Shown here one piece after another: positions 26,194-34,079 of a DNA stretch of 40,529 nucleotides. The stretch is taken from NCBI GenBank assembly GCA_903789595.1, contig CAIFEZ010000032.1, positions 1 through 40,529 of the forward strand, in the 5' to 3' direction. Below the pieces are notes generated by a model. It was not told the origin of the DNA, did no database searches, and saw only the letters and a list, made by a program, of their open reading frames with translations. Numbering within the stretch: position 1 is the stretch's first letter; every line of letters begins with the position of its first letter. A program made the position numbers and the translations under genes. Source of the DNA: an uncultured eubacterium 1-6 (GTDB taxonomy: Bacteria > Bacillota > Clostridia > Lachnospirales > Lachnospiraceae).

Positions 26194-26226
26194 ATTTTTT
26201 CTCCTGTTATGAATGCGAAGGCTGTG

Positions 26227-26371
26227 CGGCGCAAAGCCGGCCGCGGTTTTCGGCGCAAAGCTGGCCGCGGCTGTCGGCGCGAGGCTGTCTGCAATTGGCG
26301 CGGTTTGCGGCACGAAGCAGCCGCAGCTGACATGGTTTTCGGCGCGAAACCGTCTGCAATTGGCGCGGTTT
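26227..26371. repeat. Degenerate tandem repeats between the priming transferase and gtrA
   Basis: CGGCGCAAAGC-GGCCGCGG-type units of 24 bp occur side by side (from about 26227). A 31-base stretch with CTGCAATTGGCGCGGTTT occurs at 26276 and again at 26341 (65 bp apart), the last copy touching the priming transferase stop codon. Confidence 0.75.
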
Positions 26372-27839
26372 ACTGTGCTCCCTTGTGCCGGAAGACCTGA
26401 ACTATGGTTTTCAGAATGATTTTCAGATCAAGCGACAGACTCCAGTTGTCGATGTACTCGCAGTCGAGCTTTACGACTTCCTCAAAATCCTTGATGTCCG
26501 AGCGGCCGCTGACCTGCCACATGCCCGTGATACCCGGCTTCATGCTGAGGCGGCGTTTGTGGTAGCTGTCATACTGCCGAAATTCGTCGGGCGTCGGCGG
26601 ACGGGTTCCCACCAGCGACATATCGCCCTTCAGGACGTTGACAAACTGGGGGAATTCATCGATGCTGTATTTCCGGATGAAACGGCCCACGCGCGTGATG
26701 CGGGGATCGTCCCGGATCTTGAACATCTTCCCGCCTTCCATCTCATTCTGCTCCAGAAGCTCCTGCTTCCTTTCTTCTGCGTCCTGATACATCGACTGGA
26801 ATTTATACATCCGGAAGGTGCGCCCGTTTTTTCCGATTCTCTCCTGCGAAAAGATCACGGGCCCGCTGGATTCCAGCTTGATCGCGATTCCGAAAATGAT
26901 GTAGAAAATGCCGGCAATCGCGCAGCCGACCAGAGAACCCAGGATGTCAAAGAAGCGCTTCAGGAATACATAGCGGAGCCGCATCTGCGGTTCCTCCAGA
27001 ATGAAGAAGGGGACGCTTCCGATATAGGTCAGCCGTTTGTCCAGCCGGGGCGTGTAGCGGTGCTCCGTGACGCTGATCTTCTCCATGGCGTGCTCGACCT
27101 GCGGAATATTCATCTGCACATCGATGCCCATCTTGATGCACTCCGAGACGGCCGGCATGGATGCGTCCAGCTGTCCGGAATCTCCAACGACGAACAGCTC
27201 ATCGATGGCATGCACCCGGATCCAGGATATCAGATCCTCTGCGCTTCCGATAACAGGAATATGGTCGATTTCTCTCGGCTGCGGTTCACCTGTTTTTTCA
27301 TCCTCAAAGAGAATCAGGCCCACAAGCTTCACGGACCAGTCTTTCTTCAGAAGCGCGGTGATCTCCGGCGCCCTTTCGCAGGAGGTCAAAATCGCGGCAA
27401 AGGTGGCGCTTTTGGTCTTGTAGAATGCCTGCCGGAGGGCTTTCTGCGAGAAATACAGGGAAAAGGTTAAAAATACAAAATAAAAGGCAATGGTAAAGAT
27501 GAACAGATACCTGGATTCCGTCACGGCGTTTTTCTCGATCAGGAGCATGACTGCCCATGCGCCCGCGAGAACGACAGCGGACCGGAAGCTTTTCCGCAGG
27601 CAGTAACGAAAGCTTGTCTTCCGAATAGAATACTGCTCATCGTGGAGCGTGACGAGCATCATGAAAAAGCCTGCGATCAGATATGGAAGAACGATATCTG
27701 TGAACAGATTCTGCGCCAGAAATGCGCGGACGAATTTTCCCCACAGATATAGAATGGTAAAGGAACAGATGCCGCTGATCATCAGTGACAGAAAATGGAT
27801 GGTGACTGAAATCAGAAATTCCAGCTTGCGTCGTCTCAT
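26370..27839 (-). CDS. Priming sugar-phosphate transferase (WbaP/CpsE-type PGT)
   Basis: This 489-aa enzyme starts repeat-unit synthesis by moving a sugar phosphate from a nucleotide sugar onto undecaprenyl phosphate. The N-terminus has four to five TM segments (about 8-120), then a CoA-binding-like domain (about 140-250), one reentrant hydrophobic helix (about 290-312) and the catalytic domain (about 285-485). Key motifs are RKYSIDEFPQ, VGTRPPTP and KPGITGMWQVSGRSD. It is the first gene of the minus-strand locus. No ribosome binding site is visible before the ATG; TATAAT ends only 4 nt upstream of it. The sugar cannot be read from the sequence. Confidence 0.93.
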   Translation of the reverse strand: MRRRKLEFLISVTIHFLSLMISGICSFTILYLWGKFVRAFLAQNLFTDIVLPYLIAGFFMMLVTLHDEQYSIRKTSFRYCLRKSFRSAVVLAGAWAVMLLIEKNAVTESRYLFIFTIAFYFVFLTFSLYFSQKALRQAFYKTKSATFAAILTSCERAPEITALLKKDWSVKLVGLILFEDEKTGEPQPREIDHIPVIGSAEDLISWIRVHAIDELFVVGDSGQLDASMPAVSECIKMGIDVQMNIPQVEHAMEKISVTEHRYTPRLDKRLTYIGSVPFFILEEPQMRLRYVFLKRFFDILGSLVGCAIAGIFYIIFGIAIKLESSGPVIFSQERIGKNGRTFRMYKFQSMYQDAEERKQELLEQNEMEGGKMFKIRDDPRITRVGRFIRKYSIDEFPQFVNVLKGDMSLVGTRPPTPDEFRQYDSYHKRRLSMKPGITGMWQVSGRSDIKDFEEVVKLDCEYIDNWSLSLDLKIILKTIVQVFRHKGAQ

Positions 27840-27843
27840 ACTA

Positions 27844-27955
27844 ATTATACCAATTCCGAAATTTATGTATCCGGCGGCGCGGGGCAGTGCCCGACTGACC
27901 GTTCGTTTTCCAGCAGAATCACGTACATCTTAACACCCGCATTCTGCCGCGTCAA
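27844..27955 (-). promoter_or_regulatory. Candidate promoters of the polysaccharide locus
   Basis: Two candidates read leftward. TTGACG (27950-27955) and TAAGAT (27927-27932) are 17 nt apart and would give an 80-nt leader. An extended -10, TGGTATAAT (TATAAT at 27844-27849), ends 4 nt before the start codon and would give an almost leaderless mRNA. Confidence 0.5.
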
Positions 27956-27961
27956 TTTTTT

Positions 27962-28045
27962 CGCAAGCATGCAGGCTTGCGCATGATTACGCAATCATAT
28001 GTTCACGCCCAACTGCTCAGGCAAGGATTTCAGTCCCGTGAGCGG
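27962..28045. repeat. Hairpins and half copy (D) of the dispersed element in the divergent gap
   Basis: CGCAAGC/GCTTGCG (27962-27981) and ATGATT/AATCAT form two small hairpins. From about 28000, TGTTCA followed by CTCAGGCAAGGATTTCAG matches one arm of the dispersed palindromic element. The 348-bp gap 27840-28187 between the two divergent genes holds no gene of its own. Confidence 0.5.
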
Positions 28046-28088
28046 TAAACCTATATGAAATTTGCACAGATTTTTTTTCACGGCGCCA

Positions 28089-28116
28089 TTGCAGCTGTAG
28101 AAAATGTTGATATAAT
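28089..28116 (+). promoter_or_regulatory. Extended -10 promoter of the diguanylate cyclase gene
   Basis: TTGCAG (28089-28094), 16 nt spacer, then TGATATAAT with TATAAT at 28111-28116. The dyad GTTGAT/ATCAAC (28106-28125) overlaps the -10 and the expected transcription start. Confidence 0.65.
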
Positions 28117-28187
28117 TAAATCAACAGTAAGTAAATTGCAACCATCACTTATGTATCACAGCGATGGTCTATGTCAGCAGGCGGTGA

Positions 28188-29390
28188 ATGATATTGAAGA
28201 ATTGTGCAACTGTATCAGAACATTTGATCCTGTACAGGAAGAAGATGACCGACCGGGTCCGGACGACAATGGCATCTCCCATTCTGACTCATTACAATGC
28301 GCTCCTCAACTATAAGAACTGCAATTTGACAAGGTTTATGCTTGTATTTCTGATGTCTCTGTTTCTGCTGGATCTATTCGCACAGATCCTGTTCTTCCGC
28401 TTTGAGGAATTCGGATACTGTATCTATATGCTTATGGGCGTCGGATTCATGTCCTTGATTTATTACGCTTTTATCCGGGAATCAAAGCAGGCCTTTATCC
28501 GGGAGATGAAAAAAGAGGAATCCGATTCAGAAAAAGGCGTCATTCGCCGGAGTCATCTGCCCACGATTGTACTTTATGTATACGAAACATTGATTTTGTT
28601 GTTCACTTCCTTCCTGCACATGATTTTGAACCCGGGCGAGGTGCCGATCATCTTTCTCATTCTGCTGATCATCCTTCCCATGCTGATCTTCGACCAGATC
28701 TGGCGGGTGCATCTGATGATTCTGTCTGTCTCCGTTATCTATCTGATCTCGGCGTACGCGGTCCTTTCCGCCGAAAATTACGGCCCGATCCTGATCTACG
28801 TTCTGATGGATGACGTCATCTCGCTGGTATGGAGCGGGATCATGATTCATGCACGAACGGTGGCGCTTCAGACCAACGGAATTTCCGAGACAAGCGCTTC
28901 GCACGACGGTCTGACCGGAATTCTGAACCGGCGCGGCGGTGACGCGCTGATCAATAGTTCTATCAAAAGCGGGGTGCCGGGTGCATTTATCATCTTCGAC
29001 ATTGATAATTTCAAGCATATCAATGATACCTACGGTCACCAGAAGGGTGATGACATTCTGAAGGCTGTGGCCCGCTGTCTGGCGGACTCCTTCCGGAAGG
29101 AAGATATCGTGGCCCGTATGGGCGGCGATGAATTTCTGGTATACGCGATTCGAATGGTTGACCGAAAGTACGTGGAGAGCAAGCTTGAAGATGTGGAGAG
29201 GAATCTGCATAAAATTGTAATTGATGAGCAGACGGGGGATCATGTCACTGCAAGCATCGGCTGTGCCGTTAATGACGGAACCTACATTGACTATAGCGCT
29301 CTGTTCCGAACGGCGGACCATATGCTGTACATGGTAAAACAGAACGGAAAGGACTGCTTTGCCGTAAAGGACACATCCTTCAAAGTGTAA
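28188..29390 (+). CDS. Membrane diguanylate cyclase (GGDEF) with intact I-site
   Basis: A 400-aa protein: about six TM segments (from about residue 50 to 215), then a GGDEF domain (about 235-395). The active site reads GGDEF at about 312-316, and RKED five residues earlier (303-306) is the exact RxxD inhibitory site. Substrate-binding residues appear in FDIDNFKHINDTYGH. It should make cyclic di-GMP from two GTP and be feedback-inhibited. No EAL domain is present. The start is uncertain: the ATG at 28245 has AGGA 5 nt upstream and may be the true one, giving 381 aa. It is divergent from the polysaccharide locus, which makes control of the polymer by c-di-GMP plausible but unproven. Confidence 0.93.
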   Translation: MILKNCATVSEHLILYRKKMTDRVRTTMASPILTHYNALLNYKNCNLTRFMLVFLMSLFLLDLFAQILFFRFEEFGYCIYMLMGVGFMSLIYYAFIRESKQAFIREMKKEESDSEKGVIRRSHLPTIVLYVYETLILLFTSFLHMILNPGEVPIIFLILLIILPMLIFDQIWRVHLMILSVSVIYLISAYAVLSAENYGPILIYVLMDDVISLVWSGIMIHARTVALQTNGISETSASHDGLTGILNRRGGDALINSSIKSGVPGAFIIFDIDNFKHINDTYGHQKGDDILKAVARCLADSFRKEDIVARMGGDEFLVYAIRMVDRKYVESKLEDVERNLHKIVIDEQTGDHVTASIGCAVNDGTYIDYSALFRTADHMLYMVKQNGKDCFAVKDTSFKV

Positions 29391-29410
29391 GAGAGAGCAT
29401 TTTTCTTCTA

Positions 29411-29439
29411 TTGCATAAATGAATCTGACAATTTATAAT
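29411..29439 (+). promoter_or_regulatory. Promoter of the nitroreductase-like gene
   Basis: TTGCAT (29411-29416), 17-nt spacer, TATAAT (29434-29439). The transcript would start near 29446 and have a leader of about 240 nt. Confidence 0.65.
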
Positions 29440-29452
29440 GAAAGCACTTATT

Positions 29453-29640
29453 GAACAGCCGGTTTTTGAACGGCTGTTTTGGAACAGCAGGTTTGATACA
29501 GCTGCCCGAAAACAGCTGCTTTACACAGCGGGTTTGACACAGCTGTTTGTAAATAGCGGGTTTGATACAGCCGTATGTGAACAGCTGCTTTACACAGCGG
29601 GTTTGATACAGCCGTTTGCTGCTGGATTGATTGATCAGAT
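29453..29640. repeat. Hairpin-forming tandem repeats in the nitroreductase leader
   Basis: AACAGCCG/CGGCTGTT forms a hairpin at about 29454-29478 with a short T-run behind it. A unit of about 69 bp that starts ACAGCTGCTTTACACAGC occurs at 29512 and 29581. AGCGGGTTTGA-ACAGC sub-units occur four times. Each unit offers ACAGC/GCTGT pairings, so the leader RNA can fold into a chain of hairpins. Confidence 0.7.
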
Positions 29641-29682
29641 GAATTTATAAGGCTGCTGCGGCAGATAAGGAGGCTCTTATTT

Positions 29683-30555
29683 ATGGATGACAAACAATTG
29701 ATGGAAGACCGACAGTCCGTGCGGGAGTTCAAGAGGAGAACCATTCCGGACGAGGACCTGAATGAGATACGGGAATTTTTTGCCGGGACGAAAAGACTGG
29801 TTCCGGATATCCGGACAGAACTGAAGATTTACACCGATCCTGATATGAAGAATCGTCTGGAGGGCGTGGCCGGATACCGTGGCCTTGCCTTCGGCGCGCC
29901 GGTGTATCTCGTCGTCTTTTCTGAGGACGTGGATAACTATCTCTTCAATGCCGGCTACATCGGAGAACAGCTCTGCCTGAAGCTTACCGATATGGAGATT
30001 GATCATTGCTGGCTCACCGTGCATGACATCGACGCCACAAGGCGCGCGCTTCTGACGGAGAGCGAGCTGGAGCCCGCCGTGATCCTTGCGGCCGGCTATG
30101 GCAAGGCGGTTTCCGGAAAACAGCGTCTGGACATCGAGACGCCATCCATGCTGAAATACAACAAGCGCGAGGATCATGTTGCTCCTAAGATTGCGCAGGA
30201 TGACATGGTTTATTCGGGCACCTGGGGAACGCCGATGGACTGGAGCGAAAGCGCCGTGGACCCGCTTCTGGATGAGGCGCTGTACGCAGCCAGCCTTGCT
30301 CCGAGTTTTCTGAACCGGCAGCCGTACCGCTATATTGTGTTAAGCGATTCTGTGGTTCTCTGTGTAAAGCAGGAGGAAATCACAACCATCGCGGACACCG
30401 CCCTCGATGTTGGCGCGACGATGTACAATTTTGACACGATCTACGCGCATAGGAACAGCGGAAAGAATAAGTGGATCCTGGCCATCCCGGAGAACGCGGA
30501 TACCATGAATGTACCGTCGGATTATTCCATCGCCGGATACTATCCGATCGGCTGA
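29683..30555 (+). CDS. Nitroreductase-family protein
   Basis: A 290-aa protein resembling the nitroreductase fold of the TM1586 type, where two related halves lie in one chain. The first half opens with RQSVREFKRR, the usual FMN-phosphate contact near the N-terminus, and later has AVILAAGYGK. The second half begins near AVDPLLDEALYAASLAPSFLNRQPY, again like a nitroreductase start (A..APS..N.QP). It would be a flavin-dependent oxidoreductase of unknown substrate. AAGGAGG stands 8 nt before the ATG. It has its own promoter, a long structured leader, and no partner gene. Confidence 0.8.
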   Translation: MDDKQLMEDRQSVREFKRRTIPDEDLNEIREFFAGTKRLVPDIRTELKIYTDPDMKNRLEGVAGYRGLAFGAPVYLVVFSEDVDNYLFNAGYIGEQLCLKLTDMEIDHCWLTVHDIDATRRALLTESELEPAVILAAGYGKAVSGKQRLDIETPSMLKYNKREDHVAPKIAQDDMVYSGTWGTPMDWSESAVDPLLDEALYAASLAPSFLNRQPYRYIVLSDSVVLCVKQEEITTIADTALDVGATMYNFDTIYAHRNSGKNKWILAIPENADTMNVPSDYSIAGYYPIG

Positions 30556-30712
30556 TTCTGACCGGACTTGGCAAAGTTCAACTGCTTGCGCGGAAGAGAA
30601 CCTGCCAATAGTTCCCTGTCACCCGTCTCAATCGAACATCCTTTCATATTGTCGCCTATTATCAAAAATCTCTTTGCAGATTCAAGCGACAAATAAGCGA
30701 CAAAACGACATA

Positions 30713-30756
30713 GAACAGGCGAATACCCCATGAAAGCAAGGGATTTCCGCCTGTTC
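30713..30756. terminator. Shared hairpin between convergent genes
   Basis: GAACAGGCG and CGCCTGTTC pair perfectly, with further pairing CCCC/GGG inside. It lies between the nitroreductase gene and the GH25 gene, which converge. T-runs are poor on both sides, so efficiency is uncertain. The rest of the 233-bp gap has only a short AAGCGACAAA direct repeat (about 30684-30705). Confidence 0.55.
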
Positions 30757-30788
30757 TTATATACTCTTACTCGAATCGGATCCACACC

Positions 30789-32078
30789 CTACTGATTTTC
30801 TTTCCGAATCAGATCCACACCCCTGTTTCCGGAATACTCGCTGCTTTGGACGCCCGTTTTGCCGGATGCGCTTCCCGATACCGCCTGCTTCAGGGCATCC
30901 AGCAGAAAAACGCCGTGGTGCTCTACAAGATCGGATTTCGAAATCAATTCGACGTCCAGATCCACGGCTCCGCTGATCCCCGGAACCGTGCCGGAATCGG
31001 TATACTGCCAGAAACGGTAGTGATATGGAGTCTGCGGCGTTGTCATGTAATCAGCGTACCAGATATCGTAATCGTCGATTCTGGTCATATCATAGTGCGT
31101 CGCCTCCCAGAAAATATTGGAATACACGATCGGATTGTAGCCAGCTGCCTTCACTCTCTCGCAGAAGGTCACGGTATTCGCCGTATACTGGTCTGCAGAC
31201 AGATAATCGTGCCGCGAGGTACTGCTTCCGATCGTCTCCACATCCAGGACAATGCCCAGCTCCAGAGCTTCGCCGTTCAGCTTCCCGATGATGTAATCCG
31301 CCTCTTCCGCTGCCTCCTGCTCATTGACCGCGCCCGAGAAAAAATATACACCCGTCTCAAGGCCGGCTGCCTTCGCTTCCTTCAGATTCTCTGCCCAGCG
31401 GTCATCCTCATAGATCGAACCGCTCTCATATCCCCTCGTTCCAACCCGGATGAAGACAAAATCGATGCCTGACGATCTGACCTGCGCCCAGTCGATATCC
31501 CCCTGAAACTGAGAGATGTCGATGCCGAGACGTGAGGTGTAGCTGTCATCCGAATATATCATCCGCTGATCCTTGCAGGAAAAGCCGGAGGTCTGGTACG
31601 GGGACTGCTCCGCCGCGAGATTCCGGTACATCGAATAGGCATGACCGTAAACGTCCTGAAAATAATACAGCTCCTCTCCGGATGTGTTCGCGTCCGGAGA
31701 TGCGGAAGAATCCGATGAGGCGGAAACGGAAGGATTCGATACATCCGATGAAACAGAGCTGGTAACCCCTGAGATATCAATCGGCAGGGTCGAAGCGTTC
31801 GTGTCTGCTTCCGTCTCTCCGTTGACGCTGCCGCCGTGTGTCGTTCCTGCGGCATTTTCCGCGCCAGAAGCAGCGTCTGCAGCACCTTCAGCCGCCCCGC
31901 AGGCCGCCCTGTCTCCGACAAGAGTGCTTCCCGCCGCGCTTACCGGAATCGATCCGTATACAAGAATTCCCGCGGAAAGCATCGAAACAAGAAGGTTACG
32001 GGCGATATGCCTCCGTATCTCACCTCTGTGCCGAGACGCTTCCGGCGCTGTTACATTTTGTGATAAACCGCGGTCCAT
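30789..32078 (-). CDS. Secreted GH25 lysozyme
   Basis: A 429-aa protein with an N-terminal hydrophobic segment (about 28-48, VSMLSAGILVYG), a Ser/Ala-rich linker (about 50-135) and a GH25 muramidase domain (about 175-400). GH25 motifs are GIDISQFQGDIDW, the acidic pair in IVLDVET, YDIWYADY and the final DLDVE. It would cut the MurNAc-GlcNAc bond of peptidoglycan. The start overlaps the 3' end of the upstream gene by 28 nt, with AGGTG 6 nt before the ATG, so both are co-translated. The N-terminal 27 residues are unusually long and basic for a signal peptide. Confidence 0.9.
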   Translation of the reverse strand: MDRGLSQNVTAPEASRHRGEIRRHIARNLLVSMLSAGILVYGSIPVSAAGSTLVGDRAACGAAEGAADAASGAENAAGTTHGGSVNGETEADTNASTLPIDISGVTSSVSSDVSNPSVSASSDSSASPDANTSGEELYYFQDVYGHAYSMYRNLAAEQSPYQTSGFSCKDQRMIYSDDSYTSRLGIDISQFQGDIDWAQVRSSGIDFVFIRVGTRGYESGSIYEDDRWAENLKEAKAAGLETGVYFFSGAVNEQEAAEEADYIIGKLNGEALELGIVLDVETIGSSTSRHDYLSADQYTANTVTFCERVKAAGYNPIVYSNIFWEATHYDMTRIDDYDIWYADYMTTPQTPYHYRFWQYTDSGTVPGISGAVDLDVELISKSDLVEHHGVFLLDALKQAVSGSASGKTGVQSSEYSGNRGVDLIRKENQ

Positions 32079-33985
32079 GTGGCACCTGGGATCTTCTTTG
32101 TCTCGAGGTATCTGCAGTTGCGGATGCCGGTGATGTCTGCCATCTGCTGGTCTACCTCATTGTCCATATAGATATAGCGGTCGCTTCCGAGATAAACGGC
32201 TGCTCCGGATTCCGGATTCCAGACGATGTCTCCCACAGACAGAGAAGCGGTCTTTGCCGCGATCTGCGTCTCGATGTTCTGGTAACTGTGGGTGCACAGA
32301 ACATGGTCCATCGTATCCTTCGTGAACGCCGTATCGACATCCTTCAGCTCACCGATGCTTTTCAGTGTCTGATACAGGAAGGTATAGCTGTCCTCGTCAG
32401 TTTTCTTGATCTGACGGATGTTGTCGCTGTACATGTACTGCTTATTGGAAAGCTGATCCACCATCTTCTGCGCAAGTACAGGAAGATCGGCATCCTTCGT
32501 CTTCAGACGGTATACCTTCCGCTGCTTTGCGGTGTCCAGCTCGCCGGATCCTACCTCGTCTCCCTGGTCTCCCGCCTTATCTCCGGATGCCTTGTTCGCG
32601 TCCGTCTCTTTCGCCTGCCATACGAGATCTGCTGTCCGGTAAACCGCTGCGCCGGAATTGTCGGTGTAGAGAATGATGTCGCCAGCTTCCAGCTTTTCCG
32701 CATCCGTTTCGGCGTCCGCTGCCTCGGCAAAGCCGTGCTCTGTCAGCTCCGAAACGATGCTGTTCTGATCAAAGGGATTCCGGTCATTCTCCGCCTTCAG
32801 ATAGCCGTTGTCATACAATGCGTAGAAAATCAGGGAGTAGGCGTCTACATCGGGATCATTGCGGCGGTGCGCAGTGCTGTACCCGTGGGATTGATCCGCG
32901 GTATAGGCCGCAAGCCAGTCCATGTATGCCTTCACATCCTTGTTCTGCTCCAGGATATAGCTCTGATATCTCGGCCAGAAGACCTGAAGCGCATAGGCTG
33001 TCCGCTCTGCCGCACGAGTCGCGGTGTATGCCGGTCGCTCATAATAGGTGCAGAAGAAGGATGCAGCCGCTGCCGCGCCCTCGGCAGTGTTCGGAAGTCC
33101 CTTCAGGTATGCATAGACGGCGGGATAATTGGTCTCAAGGTCATATTTGAGATAGTACATCTGGCCGTCGATCGTCGTGTAGTCTCTGCCGTTCGCGCCG
33201 CACCAGTTCGCAAGGCTCGTAAAATTCCCTCCGGTCCACTGGGCAAGTCCGTAAGCGATGCCGTTTCCGCCGACAGCCTTGTACTGGAACATGGTCTCCT
33301 GATAGAAGTTCGCAAGCAGGCCGGCTGCGGCAGCGTTGTTGAATCCGAGAACCTCGGTCAGATACGCGAAGGTCTCCTTCTCGGCCGCCGTCTGGTCGAC
33401 AGTTCCAGCAACCCCTGCGGGAACGACCGGCTGTATCGACTGTTCATTCTGCGCGGCCTTCTCCGCCTCTTTCTCTGCCTCTGACCGGGTTGCTTCGCTG
33501 ACCTCGGTTGATTTCTGTTCGGAGGCATCCTTCTTGTCTGTACTCCCGGAAGCTGCGTTTCCGGATTCCCCCTTCGCGTCTTCGGAGCTGCCGGACGCAT
33601 TGGTTCCGGAAGCATTTGATCCGGACCCGGAGGTGCCGGACCCGGAAGAATCGGAAACGGAGGTATTCGAACCGGAAGTACCAGATCCGGAAGACGTCGA
33701 TGAGGTGCCGTTCTCTCCTGCCCCAGAGTCCGCAGGCGTATCGGATGTGCCGGAGGACGTACTCACTGTGGAAGATGAGGAAACGGTTCCGCTGCCGTCC
33801 TGCGGGGACGAAGCGGTTTCTGAAGAGGACGCGGAAGTGGAAGCTGTGCCGGAGGATGCGGAAACAGCTCCGGAAGCAGACGATACAGAGGTGACATTTG
33901 AATTTTCTTCGGCATACGCAGGCGCTGCCTGAGAGGCAATCATGCCTGCGGCTGCCAGAGCAAGAATGATTTTCTTATAGTGCAT
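32051..33985 (-). CDS. Secreted protein with phage-type lysozyme domain and two degenerate NlpC/P60-like modules
   Basis: A 644-aa protein: signal peptide (1-25, ending PAYA), a long Ser/Gly/Thr linker (about 26-165), and a phage tail-tip lysozyme-like domain (about 205-345, with ANFYQETMFQYK giving the catalytic Glu and IAYGLAQW). Two similar modules follow (about 375-455 and 525-644), each with LxxGDIxx and SGAAVY, as in NlpC/P60 peptidases. The Cys positions read DAYSL and DSYTF, and the HVGIY His is replaced by GAAVY, so both look inactive and may bind substrate instead. TTGTAG-18-TATAAT upstream and AAGGAG 11 nt before the ATG support expression. The gene overlaps the GH25 gene, pointing to a wall-remodelling pair. 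Confidence 0.82.
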   Translation of the reverse strand: MHYKKIILALAAAGMIASQAAPAYAEENSNVTSVSSASGAVSASSGTASTSASSSETASSPQDGSGTVSSSSTVSTSSGTSDTPADSGAGENGTSSTSSGSGTSGSNTSVSDSSGSGTSGSGSNASGTNASGSSEDAKGESGNAASGSTDKKDASEQKSTEVSEATRSEAEKEAEKAAQNEQSIQPVVPAGVAGTVDQTAAEKETFAYLTEVLGFNNAAAAGLLANFYQETMFQYKAVGGNGIAYGLAQWTGGNFTSLANWCGANGRDYTTIDGQMYYLKYDLETNYPAVYAYLKGLPNTAEGAAAAASFFCTYYERPAYTATRAAERTAYALQVFWPRYQSYILEQNKDVKAYMDWLAAYTADQSHGYSTAHRRNDPDVDAYSLIFYALYDNGYLKAENDRNPFDQNSIVSELTEHGFAEAADAETDAEKLEAGDIILYTDNSGAAVYRTADLVWQAKETDANKASGDKAGDQGDEVGSGELDTAKQRKVYRLKTKDADLPVLAQKMVDQLSNKQYMYSDNIRQIKKTDEDSYTFLYQTLKSIGELKDVDTAFTKDTMDHVLCTHSYQNIETQIAAKTASLSVGDIVWNPESGAAVYLGSDRYIYMDNEVDQQMADITGIRNCRYLETKKIPGATWTAVYHKM

Positions 33986-34012
33986 TTTAATATAATCTCC
34001 TTATAAGCTCCT

Positions 34013-34042
34013 ATTATATTACAATCTCTGCGGATTCTACAA
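34013..34042 (-). promoter_or_regulatory. Promoter of the lysozyme gene pair
   Basis: On the minus strand TTGTAG (34037-34042) and TATAAT (34013-34018) are 18 nt apart, about 28 nt before the start codon at 33985. Confidence 0.55.
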
Positions 34043-34079
34043 CCGCACATTTTCTTTTTTTAAACAAAAATTGTTCGGC

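Noticed and set aside
29438-29650. 70-aa plus-strand ORF with repeated LLYTAGL-type peptides
   Set aside because: Its ATG overlaps the -10 box of the promoter at 29411-29439, so the transcript would lack the start. It has no ribosome binding site and is just translated tandem repeat.
29448-29744. 98-aa minus-strand ORF over the same repeats
   Set aside because: Repeat translation, no ribosome binding site, and it overlaps the start of the nitroreductase gene.
30660-30760. Possible phage or ICE attachment site (AAGCGACAAA repeats next to a hairpin)
   Set aside because: No integrase, tRNA end or boundary duplication is visible in the window.
30540-30785. 81-aa minus-strand ORF between the convergent genes
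   Set aside because: It runs through the shared hairpin, has no ribosome binding site, and overlaps the nitroreductase 3' end.
31838-33484. 548-codon plus-strand ORF opposite the lysozyme genes
   Set aside because: Antisense to two well-supported genes with signal peptides and catalytic motifs; composition is Val/Arg/Ile-rich as expected for antisense frames.
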